A stretch of DNA of 52,358 bases from Candidatus Omnitrophota bacterium (GTDB lineage Bacteria > Omnitrophota > Gorgyraeia > Tantalellales > Tantalellaceae): contig JADGBR010000024.1 of the NCBI GenBank assembly GCA_015231405.1, positions 3,375-55,732 on the forward strand, given 5' to 3'. How positions within the stretch are numbered: position 1 is the stretch's first letter; each line of letters opens with the position of its first letter. Positions 44,653 to 52,358 of the stretch are shown piece by piece. A model generated the notes under the pieces. That model searched no databases. It was not told the origin of the DNA and was given only the letters and a program-made list of their open reading frames with translations. The position numbers and the translations under genes were made by a program.

Positions 44653-46993
44653 CTATGAGATACCTGCCGGTTTGACCGGTGAGATAAAGGACTTCTCGTG
44701 TCTCATCAACGAGTTTAAGAACGGTCGTGTGGCCGCAAAAGAGTTCAAGGCCATAAGGGTGCCGTTCGGCATGTACGAGCAGCGGGAGGAAGGGACTTAT
44801 ATGATCAGGATAAGATGCGCGGCCGGGATAATTACGCCTGGCGAGCTGGGGCATATCGCGTCTTTGGCCGCGAGATACGGCGACGGGACCATACACATTA
44901 CTACCCGACAGGAACCCCAGCTTCACTACGTTAAACTCGAGGACGCCCCGAAAATAATGGAAGAGCTGATCGGCCTCGGCTTGTCGTCAAGGGGCGGCGG
45001 GGGTAATACCGTGAGGAACATTACGGTATCCGAGGACGCAGGGGTGGATCCTTACGAGGTTTTCGACGTTACTCCCTATGCCGTCGCTCTCACGTCGCGG
45101 TTCATAGCCGAGCCGGATTCATGGACGCTCCCGCGAAAATTCAAATTCGCTTTTTCCGGATCAGGCGCGGATAAGGGCCTTTCGACCGTATCGGACCTGG
45201 GTTTCATCGCTCGTGTGGATGGTAACGGGAGAAAAGGTTTCAAGGTGTACGCCGCCGGAGGCATGGGGGCGAGGTCCAGCGCGGGTAAGCTCCTCCTTGA
45301 GTTTATCCCTGATACGGAAGTTTATAATGCCGCAAAAGCCGCGAAGGAGCTTTTCTGGAAACACGGTAACAGAAGGAATAAACACGCCGCGAGGCTCAGA
45401 TTCCTCTGGGATTCACTCGGTGAGGCCGAGTTTAGGCGATTATTCGGCGAGGAATACAGCCGGGTCAAGGAACGCGCGTATCAGCCGCTGGATGTGAAAG
45501 AGACCGGCGAAACTTCACGCGTTCCGGATATCGCGGCGGAAGGCCCGGGTAACGCCGCGGATTTCGCTCTTTGGAAAGACAGGTTCGTTTCCATGCAGAA
45601 ACGGAAAGGTTTCATGAGCGTTACTCTCCCTGTTGAATTCGGCTTTCTCGGCCACGAACACGCTTCCGGGCTTGCCGGGTTTATTTCAGTTTTCGGGGAT
45701 GATACCGTTAGGTTCACGAGAGACCAGAATATCCGTCTCAGGAATATACCGGAAAAATATCTGGGGAACCTGTATAACTTTTTAATAAAAAGCGGGGTCT
45801 CGTTCAACCGCCCTCAAGTTCTTGACGGCATAGTATCCTGCGCCGGGGCGTCGACCTGCCAGCTTGGTATATGTTTATCGAGGGGTGCCGCCAAAGCCGT
45901 CATAAATAAGCTCGAGAATTCAGGGCTCGACCTGGACGGTCTTAAAGGCCTCAAAATAAATATTTCAGGTTGTCCGAATTCATGCGGGCAGCATCCTGTA
46001 GCTGATCTCGGGTTTTCCGGAAAGGTGTTGAGAAAGAACGGAAGGATGTATCCGGCGTACAAGATATCCGGCGGAGCCGTGATAAATGACGTCGGGACGA
46101 AGCTGGCAGGCGACCTTGGGGAAGTGAGCTCAAGGGATCTTCCGTCCATCGCCGCGGATATCCTTGGCGCGTATCTCCTGGACGCGGACCGGGCTAAAGG
46201 ATTCCAGGGGTTCATCGCGGGATCCGGCAAGAAGGAAATAGAACGGCTATGCGCGAAATACGCCGAAATACCTGAGTTCGAGGAAGACAGGAACTACTAT
46301 TACGACTGGGGCGCGAAAGAGCCTTTTTCGCTTGCGACCAGAGGCTCCGGGGAATGTTCCGCCGGGGTATCCGACCTCATCGAAGTGGACATGGACAATA
46401 TCGCCCGTCTTCAAAAAGAGATCTTGTCCCTTGAGAGAACTGCCCCGGGCGCTCGCCGGGGTGAACTCGCGCGCGAACTTATTTTTTATTCTTCCAGGGC
46501 ACTTCTTGTAACGCGCGGCGTTGATGAGAGGGCAGAAAAAGGAGTGTTCGGCGAGTTCATAGAACATTTTATCGATTCGGGGCTTGTCTCCGGGAGCTAC
46601 AGGGACATATTATGCGAAGCGTCACGGAATGACGCGGGGTCGCTTGCCGGGAAAGCGGAAGAGGCATTAAGCCTGGCCGAAAGGGTAAAGTATCTGTACG
46701 GCGCTATGGACAGCTCTTTCTCTTTTGACGCCGCTTCGCGGGTTCAGGCCGCGGGAGATATCGCTAGACCCGGCGTGAGCCGTGATCTCAGGGGTGTAGC
46801 GTGTCCGATGAATTTCGTTAAGACAAAAATGGAGCTGTCTAAACTGAATCCGGGCGATACACTGGAGATATTGCTTGATGACGGCAGCCCCATCGAGAAC
46901 GTCCCCGGGTCAGTGAAAGCCGAAGGGCATGAGATAGTCGCGAGCGAAAAGAAGAACGGGTACTGGTCTTTATTGATACGCAAAAAGGCATAA
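44645..46993 (+). CDS. Siroheme nitrite/sulfite reductase fused to a C-terminal TusA-like domain
   Basis: TTRQEPQLHYVKLED; SCAGASTCQLGICLSRG...KINISGCPNSCGQHPVADLGFSG; C-terminal DLRGVACPMNFVKTKMELSKLNPGDTLEILLDDGSPIENVPGSVKAEGHEIV (TusA-like CPxx). Confidence 0.88.
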   Translation: MGSYEIPAGLTGEIKDFSCLINEFKNGRVAAKEFKAIRVPFGMYEQREEGTYMIRIRCAAGIITPGELGHIASLAARYGDGTIHITTRQEPQLHYVKLEDAPKIMEELIGLGLSSRGGGGNTVRNITVSEDAGVDPYEVFDVTPYAVALTSRFIAEPDSWTLPRKFKFAFSGSGADKGLSTVSDLGFIARVDGNGRKGFKVYAAGGMGARSSAGKLLLEFIPDTEVYNAAKAAKELFWKHGNRRNKHAARLRFLWDSLGEAEFRRLFGEEYSRVKERAYQPLDVKETGETSRVPDIAAEGPGNAADFALWKDRFVSMQKRKGFMSVTLPVEFGFLGHEHASGLAGFISVFGDDTVRFTRDQNIRLRNIPEKYLGNLYNFLIKSGVSFNRPQVLDGIVSCAGASTCQLGICLSRGAAKAVINKLENSGLDLDGLKGLKINISGCPNSCGQHPVADLGFSGKVLRKNGRMYPAYKISGGAVINDVGTKLAGDLGEVSSRDLPSIAADILGAYLLDADRAKGFQGFIAGSGKKEIERLCAKYAEIPEFEEDRNYYYDWGAKEPFSLATRGSGECSAGVSDLIEVDMDNIARLQKEILSLERTAPGARRGELARELIFYSSRALLVTRGVDERAEKGVFGEFIEHFIDSGLVSGSYRDILCEASRNDAGSLAGKAEEALSLAERVKYLYGAMDSSFSFDAASRVQAAGDIARPGVSRDLRGVACPMNFVKTKMELSKLNPGDTLEILLDDGSPIENVPGSVKAEGHEIVASEKKNGYWSLLIRKKA

Positions 46994-47005
46994 GAGGGAG
47001 GAAGG

Positions 47006-47944
47006 ATGTCGCCGTTTTCGGAAAGCGTCGCGGAAAACATACTGGATCTTATCGGGAACACCCCGATGGTAAGGCTCGGTAAGATAGTCGAACCGGGTAT
47101 GGCGCGCGTCCTGGCGAAATTGGAATCATTTAATCCGGGCGGAAGCGTAAAGGATCGGATATGCAAAAGGACCATTGAGGAGGCCGAGCGGGAAGGGCGC
47201 CTTATCCCTGGATCGACCATAATCGAGCCTACGAGCGGGAATACGGGTATTGGCCTCGCGATGATCTCTGCGGTCAAGGGATACAAATGCGTGCTCGTCC
47301 TCCCGGAAACTATGAGCCTTGAGAGGATATACATACTCCGTTCCTACGGCGCCGAGGTGGTCCTTACGCCCGGAGCGGAAGGGATGGAAGGCGCGATAAA
47401 AAAAGCCGAAGAGATCCACAGGAGAACGCCTGCGAGTTTCATGCCGCGGCAGTTCACGAACAGGTTCAACCCCGACGAGCACAGGAAGTCCACGGCGAAA
47501 GAGATATTGAGTGCAGCCGGTCCGGACATCAGCGCGTTCGTAGCCGGTGTAGGCACAGGCGGGACCATCACCGGAGTAGGTGAAGTGTTGAAGAGAAAGA
47601 ACCCCGGGATAAAAATCATCGCCGTCGAGCCTAAGACGAGCGCTGTGCTTTCAGGTGGTAAGCGCGGCCCTCATAAGATACAGGGCATAGGCGCCGGGTT
47701 CGTTCCGGAAATTCTTAATACGGGCATCATCGATTCCGTAGTTGCCGTAGACGACATGGACGCTTTCGGGATGGCCAAAAGGCTCGCTCGCGAGGAAGGG
47801 ATATTCGTAGGCATTTCTTCGGGAGCCGCCTGTTACGGGGCGTTGAAGGCAGCGGGAGAGATAGGTCCGGGCGGGACGGTGGTTACGCTTTTTCCGGATC
47901 TTGGCGAAAGATATTTTTCGATGGAGAGATATTTCGAGACATGA
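47006..47944 (+). CDS. cysK: Cysteine synthase (O-acetylserine sulfhydrylase)
   Basis: IGNTPMVRLGKI; SFNPGGSVKDRI; EPTSGNTGIGLAM; GVGTGGTITGVGE; GISSGAACYGAL. Confidence 0.92.
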   Translation: MSPFSESVAENILDLIGNTPMVRLGKIVEPGMARVLAKLESFNPGGSVKDRICKRTIEEAEREGRLIPGSTIIEPTSGNTGIGLAMISAVKGYKCVLVLPETMSLERIYILRSYGAEVVLTPGAEGMEGAIKKAEEIHRRTPASFMPRQFTNRFNPDEHRKSTAKEILSAAGPDISAFVAGVGTGGTITGVGEVLKRKNPGIKIIAVEPKTSAVLSGGKRGPHKIQGIGAGFVPEILNTGIIDSVVAVDDMDAFGMAKRLAREEGIFVGISSGAACYGALKAAGEIGPGGTVVTLFPDLGERYFSMERYFET

Positions 47945-48010
47945 CGCGTGTGAGGTTCTTGATAAATATTTTTTTGGGGAAGAGAGAGTAGTTTATAAAA
48001 CGATTTTTTA

Positions 48011-48038
48011 TTGACTTTGGTAATAATTAGTATATATT
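48011..48038 (+). promoter_or_regulatory. Promoter-like TTGACT-N16-TATATT upstream of kamA
   Basis: Boxes at 48011-48016 and 48033-48038. Confidence 0.5.
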
Positions 48039-48095
48039 CATTAACGAATAGATAAAAATAATTCGCGCAAAAAAAAATATTAGAGATCAAAAGAA

Positions 48096-49274
48096 ATGCC
48101 GACCGAAAAGGCGGCGAAAAGGGGGAAATCAGAAATGGAAAAAGAGCAGGCGATAGTGGGTGCATCGGCCGGAGACGAGCCCCCCGGTACTATCGTCGAA
48201 TGCGAAGCGCAGGGGACATGGCAAAGAGGCTATTCGCATTCGATAAAAGACATTGAAGAACTTTCCAAACGGATCCCCATAAGCGACGAGAATAAAGCGA
48301 CCCTCCAAAAAGTTTCTGAAGAGTTCCATCTGAGAATAACGGATTATTATCTGTCACTCATCAAAGACCCGTCCGACGCCAAAGACCCGATCTACATGCA
48401 GTGCGTGCCTTCACCCGAGGAGATAAAAGTTTCGGAGCACGACAGCATTGATCCGCTCGGCGAAGTCGAGACGGAAGCAACTCCGTTCCTAGTGCACAGG
48501 TATCCCGACAGGGTGCTCTTCCTGGTGACGGGAAAATGTTTTATGTACTGCAGGCACTGCACCCGTAAAAGGCTGTGGAAATGCGGTACAGCGGAGCCAG
48601 GGCGCGCGGACATAGACGAGGCCGTGGCGTACATAAAGAAGAACAGGGAGATAAGGGAAGTCGTCATATCCGGCGGCGACCCCCTGACCCTTAATACCGA
48701 AAAGCTCAGGTACATACTTTCCTCTGTCTCCAAAGTCCGGACCGTCGATGTCATGCGCGTCGGGACCAGAACGCCGGTGGTGTTCCCCGAAAGGATAGAC
48801 GACGAGCTGTGCGACATGCTTGAGGGTTTCGAGAAACTTTGGATGAACGTGCAGTTCAACCATTCGAGGGAGATAACTCCACAGGCGATAAGGGCGTTAC
48901 GGCGACTGCAGAAATGCGGCATACCAGTAAGCAACCAGTCGGTGCTATTAAAGGGCATAAACGACGACCCGAAAGTGATGAAGGACCTTTGCCAGAAACT
49001 TCAGAAGGTCAGGGTGAGGCCGTATTATATTTTCCAGTGCGATCCGGTCGTAGGCGCGGCGCATTTCAGGACGTCTGTCTTCAAGGGCATGGAGATCATC
49101 GAGAAGATGAGAGGGCATACGAGCGGCATGTGCGTGCCGACTTTCGTCGTCGACGGTATAGACGGCAGGGGCAAGGTGCCGATAATGCCGAACTATATAA
49201 CCTCCGTGACGGAAAAAAGCCTCATCCTTCGCAATTACGAGAATGAGGTTTTTGAGTATCACAATCCGGCCTAG
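48096..49274 (+). CDS. kamA: Lysine 2,3-aminomutase family radical SAM enzyme
   Basis: TGKCFMYCRHCTRKR (CxxxCxxC); ISGGDPLTL; YIFQCDPVVGAAHFRTSV; RGHTSGMCVPTFVVDGIDGRGKVPIMPNY. Confidence 0.92.
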   Translation: MPTEKAAKRGKSEMEKEQAIVGASAGDEPPGTIVECEAQGTWQRGYSHSIKDIEELSKRIPISDENKATLQKVSEEFHLRITDYYLSLIKDPSDAKDPIYMQCVPSPEEIKVSEHDSIDPLGEVETEATPFLVHRYPDRVLFLVTGKCFMYCRHCTRKRLWKCGTAEPGRADIDEAVAYIKKNREIREVVISGGDPLTLNTEKLRYILSSVSKVRTVDVMRVGTRTPVVFPERIDDELCDMLEGFEKLWMNVQFNHSREITPQAIRALRRLQKCGIPVSNQSVLLKGINDDPKVMKDLCQKLQKVRVRPYYIFQCDPVVGAAHFRTSVFKGMEIIEKMRGHTSGMCVPTFVVDGIDGRGKVPIMPNYITSVTEKSLILRNYENEVFEYHNPA

Positions 49275-49297
49275 CCGGAAGTTCTTAGGCGCGCGGT

Positions 49298-50305
49298 ATG
49301 GGCATTTTGAAAAGCATAAGCGTAATTTACAACCTAAAGGATAAGACCCGGACGGACGATCTCCATGAGGAATACGACGAGATAGAGACCATCCTCGCGC
49401 TCAAAAAAGAGATAGAGACCCTCGGGCTTACCGTAAACCTCCTCCAGCACGACGATGAGTTCCTCCCCAATGTGGTTCGCGACACCCCCGAGATGGCGTT
49501 CAATATAGCGGAAGGTATAGGGAAGACAAGGGGCCGGGAATCCCAGGTGCCATGTATACTCGAAAGCCTCGGAGTGCCTTATTCCGGGTCTGACCCCATA
49601 TCTCTCGGGATAACGCTGGACAAATATCTGACGAACGTGGTCTTAAAGTCCGCGGGCGTTCCCGTCCCGGAAGCGGTCACGGTAGAAACTCCGGAAGATG
49701 CCGAAAGGATAAAGGATATTTTTAAGCGCCGTTCGCGTTGTATAGTCAAACCCCGCTGGGAAGGTTCGTCGAAAGGGATATTTGATAATTCAGTCGCGTC
49801 CAGCCCCGCGTCGGCTTCCGAAAAGGCTATGGAGCTGCTCATAAAGTACGAGCAGCCGGTGCTCGTCGAGGAGTTCCTGCCTAAAGACGAGATAACGTGC
49901 GGGCTTACCGGTAACGGCGAACCTGAGGTCCTCGGGATGATGAGGATATCACCCAGAGAGAAAGGAGATAATTTTATCTATTCTATCGAGCAGAAGCGCG
50001 ATTGGAAAAAAAAGATAATGTATGAGGACGAAAAAAGCATCCCGGAAAACGTGAGGGAGAATGTCGCCCGTAACGCGAGGGCCGCCTTTAGGGCCCTCGG
50101 TCTCCGCGATGTCGCAAGGATAGATTTCAGGCTTGACTCCGACCTCACTCCGAAGATAATAGATGTGAACCCCTTGCCGGGCCTTTCGCCGGCGTACAGT
50201 GACCTCGTGATAATGTGCCGGCTCGGCGGCGTCGAATACAGTACGCTGGTTGGGAAGATCGTTAAGGCCGCCCTTACGCGTTGCGGGTTCACGCTTCCCC
50301 GATAA
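49298..50305 (+). CDS. D-Ala-D-Ala ligase-like ATP-grasp ligase (copy 1)
   Basis: MAFNIAEGIGKTRGRESQVPCILESLGVPYSGSDPISLGITLDKYLT; CIVKPRWEGSSKGI; VARIDFRLDSDLTPKIIDVNPLPGLSP. Confidence 0.87.
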   Translation: MGILKSISVIYNLKDKTRTDDLHEEYDEIETILALKKEIETLGLTVNLLQHDDEFLPNVVRDTPEMAFNIAEGIGKTRGRESQVPCILESLGVPYSGSDPISLGITLDKYLTNVVLKSAGVPVPEAVTVETPEDAERIKDIFKRRSRCIVKPRWEGSSKGIFDNSVASSPASASEKAMELLIKYEQPVLVEEFLPKDEITCGLTGNGEPEVLGMMRISPREKGDNFIYSIEQKRDWKKKIMYEDEKSIPENVRENVARNARAAFRALGLRDVARIDFRLDSDLTPKIIDVNPLPGLSPAYSDLVIMCRLGGVEYSTLVGKIVKAALTRCGFTLPR

Positions 50306-50340
50306 CCCGGACTCTTTGACCGATCGAGATATCGCGCCCC

Positions 50341-51345
50341 ATGAATAAGAAAAAAGTAAAAAAGATCGTTATTGCCGTCGGCGTTGACGATGTCCCCAGG
50401 GAGGACACGCTTGACGCTTTGCGTTCCCGTGATTCGGTGCGTATGGCCCTAGTCTCTCTCGGTTACGAAGCCGTTCTTCTGGATATAACCGAGAACGACA
50501 TGGCGGCAGGAGCGGATATGATACTTTCCAGGCTGGAGGAAGAAAGCCCGGACGCGGTATTCAACATCTTTGAAGGTTTTTCGGACGATTCGCGGGCCGA
50601 AATAACATTTGCCGAGATACTGGAAAGCTCGGGCATTCCTTTTACGGGGAATGGCTCACAGGCGCTGGAGATATGTCTCGATAAGTCGAGGACAAGGGAT
50701 GTGCTTATCAAGAACGGGGTGAGCGTACCTTACGGATTCCCTGTCTATAAAATGTCGGATATCTCCGCGAGGGAGATCCGGTATCCATCTTTCATTAAAC
50801 CTTTAAGCGAGGACGCGAGTGTCGGTATAGACGAGATGTCTTTCGTCACCGATGAGAAGGCCCTCCGGGATAGGTTGGAGGCGAAGCTGAAACGGTTCCC
50901 GGGGGGCCTTGTCGTCGAGGAGTTCATATCCGGAAAAGAGTACGCTGCCGGGTTTTTCGGGGAATATCCCTATGAACTGGCCGGGGTGTCTTTGCTCGAT
51001 TTCGGTAATGCCCCTTCCGGAATGAAATTCCTCAATTATTCTTCGAAATGGGACAGATCATCGGCCGAATATACCGGCCTTATCCCCGGAATAATGCGGG
51101 ACGACTCGGAAGTGACGAGGGAGATGGTATCCGATCTTAGCCGGAAAGCCGGACTAGCCCTGGGATGTTCGGGGTATTTCAGGGTCGATCTTCGCGAAAA
51201 GGACGGCGAGCTGTATGTCCTGGACGTCAACCCGAATCCCGACATAAACAAGGACGCCGGTTTCGCAAAACAGTGCTATGCAAAAGGCCTTAGTTATGAG
51301 AAAATGATCATGAAAATAATCGAAATAGCTTTGCGCAAAAAATGA
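50341..51345 (+). CDS. D-Ala-D-Ala ligase-like ATP-grasp ligase (copy 2)
   Basis: AVFNIFEGFSDDSRAEITFAEILESSGIPFTGNGSQALEICLDKSRTRDVLIKNGV; PSFIKPLSEDASVGID; YFRVDLREKDGELYVLDVNPNPDINKDAGF. Confidence 0.87.
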   Translation: MNKKKVKKIVIAVGVDDVPREDTLDALRSRDSVRMALVSLGYEAVLLDITENDMAAGADMILSRLEEESPDAVFNIFEGFSDDSRAEITFAEILESSGIPFTGNGSQALEICLDKSRTRDVLIKNGVSVPYGFPVYKMSDISAREIRYPSFIKPLSEDASVGIDEMSFVTDEKALRDRLEAKLKRFPGGLVVEEFISGKEYAAGFFGEYPYELAGVSLLDFGNAPSGMKFLNYSSKWDRSSAEYTGLIPGIMRDDSEVTREMVSDLSRKAGLALGCSGYFRVDLREKDGELYVLDVNPNPDINKDAGFAKQCYAKGLSYEKMIMKIIEIALRKK

Positions 51346-51346
51346 C

Positions 51347-51373
51347 GTAGGGGCGCCCTTTATGGGTGCCATG
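51347..51373 (+). repeat. GTAG-type hairpin (degenerate REP)
   Basis: gtaggGGCGCCC-tttat-GGGTGCCat. Confidence 0.5.
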
Positions 51374-51383
51374 ATAAATGAAA

Positions 51384-51411
51384 GAAAGTCGAAGATCGAC
51401 GATCGATAATA
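51384..51411 (+). repeat. Degenerate heptanucleotide tandem repeat (4 units)
   Basis: gaaagtc gaagatc gacgatc gataata. Confidence 0.55.
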
Positions 51412-51421
51412 AAGGAGTCCA

Positions 51422-51901
51422 ATGAGCACCCTGACAAAAGAACTGACCAGTAATGCGCTAGTCGCTATGGCGCGGAACACCCTGGTTTTCCGCGATAAAG
51501 AGCTTGAGATACTTAAAGAGCTTGCCGACGAGTGCCTGAAGAATGAGGCGACTACGTATAAACTTATTTGCGAGAACGACGGCGACAAGCTCGCCGGGTT
51601 CGCCATATTCGGTAAAACCCCGCTCACCGATTTCGGGTGGGATATTTACTGGCTGGTCGTCGATAAGGACCAGCATGGGAAAGGCATAGGCAAAAAGCTT
51701 CTTTCCTCTATGGAAACCGCCATGACAGATCTTGCCGACAGGGCCGTGATCCGGGTCGAGACCTCCTCGACCGACGAGTACCTCCGCGCCAGGCTTTTTT
51801 ACCGCAACCAGGGCTACCGCGAAGCCGGAGTCCTCCACGATTTCTACGCCCAGGGCAACGACCTCGTGATCTACACGAAGAGCCTTAAGAGCACGCGATA
51901 G
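51422..51901 (+). CDS. GNAT-family N-acetyltransferase
   Basis: DIYWLVVDKDQHGKGIGKKLLSSMETAM; ARLFYRNQGYREAGVLHDFY. Confidence 0.9.
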   Translation: MSTLTKELTSNALVAMARNTLVFRDKELEILKELADECLKNEATTYKLICENDGDKLAGFAIFGKTPLTDFGWDIYWLVVDKDQHGKGIGKKLLSSMETAMTDLADRAVIRVETSSTDEYLRARLFYRNQGYREAGVLHDFYAQGNDLVIYTKSLKSTR

Positions 51902-51918
51902 ACCTACTTGTGCGGTTC

Positions 51919-51942
51919 CCGCCTTCTCCGAGGCTACGGCGG
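51919..51942. repeat. Palindromic repeat ccgccttctccgaggctacggcgg
   Basis: Inverse-orientation relative of the copy at 8895-8920 (cccgccgtagccttggcgaaggtggg). Confidence 0.65.
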
Positions 51943-51964
51943 CCAAGCATGGTTCGTGCTTCGA

Positions 51965-52112
51965 CCCTGTTTGCAGACCTGTTTGCAGACACCCTGTTTG
52001 CAGACACTATCCTTAACCCTAGTCCACATAATAATATATAAAACAAATCCCACCCTGTTTGCAGACACTATCCTTAACCCTAGTCCACATAATAATATAT
52101 AAAACAAATCCG
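51965..52112 (+). repeat. Nested tandem repeats: two ~61-bp units (51991-52051, 52052-52112) preceded by extra ctgtttgcagac copies
   Basis: accctgtttgcagacactatccttaaccctagtccacataataatatataaaacaaatcc repeated almost exactly; ctgtttgcagac occurs four times. Confidence 0.92.
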
Positions 52113-52293
52113 GGTATCTTGAATAAAAATTTAAACACATGTCTCATTAAAAATAATATTGAGAATGAGTTTATGTAATACCCGTATTTGTTTTAGAAAA
52201 GCAATTGTGGTAAAGGGTTGGATAAAGTGTCCTTAGGTTCAAGCTACTAGTGCAACACCTTATTCTGCTACTATAGCAGGAAAGGAGTTGTAT

Positions 52294-52358
52294 ATGGCTA
52301 AGTATAACCGGCTTAATATGTTAGAACGTGAAGAATTAAGTCGTCAACTAGCAGCAGG
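52294..52358 (+). CDS. IS30-like transposase, N-terminus only (truncated by window end)
   Basis: SD aaaggag; MAKYNRLNMLEREELSRQLAAG resembles the IS30 N-terminal HTH (LT..ER.EI..LLAAG). Confidence 0.6.
   Translation, partial: MAKYNRLNMLEREELSRQLAA

Noticed and set aside
49298-51345. Canonical D-Ala-D-Ala ligases for peptidoglycan
   Set aside because: Two divergent tandem copies coupled to KamA and GNAT rather than mur/ftsZ genes; a dedicated ligase role is more plausible, although unproven.

Overview
The window reads as a low-annotation bacterial chromosome fragment. The giant proteins with short signal peptides look like Omnitrophota/OP3, but that assignment is from memory and unproven. 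(1) About 1-31 kb: a same-strand run of giant exported-looking chimeric ORFs (>2732, up to 3354, 1085 and 989+1259 aa). They contain recognisable enzyme-like modules (GNAT, kinase-like folds, methyltransferases, HEAT repeats, SDR epimerase, PPDK-like ATP-grasp plus phosphohistidine domain). Several dispersed-repeat families lie in frame inside them. A REP-associated tyrosine transposase (RAYT), flanked by GTAG-type hairpins, sits between the first two. A MamK-like actin gene lies on the minus strand, and a c-di-GMP-I (GEMM) riboswitch directly precedes one giant gene. (2) 31.5-36.4 kb: a diadenylate cyclase, then an ilvBN operon whose Val/Leu-rich, apparently leaderless leader peptide and attenuator terminator are followed exactly at the U-tract by a group II intron. 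(3) 36.5-38.8 kb: small exported proteins and peptidoglycan-binding/OmpA-LysM proteins. (4) 38.9-47.9 kb: larE, then an Rrf2-controlled sulfur assimilation operon (APS/PAPS reductase, CysP-like permease, ThiS-like carrier ending GGGR, MetY, ThiF-like E1, JAMM protease, sulfite reductase fused to TusA, CysK). It resembles thiocarboxylate-dependent homocysteine/cysteine synthesis. (5) 48-52 kb: lysine 2,3-aminomutase + two Ddl-like ATP-grasp ligases + GNAT, a candidate beta-lysine-derived peptide/osmolyte pathway, then tandem repeats and the start of an IS30-like transposase. No database search was run; identities come from motif recognition.
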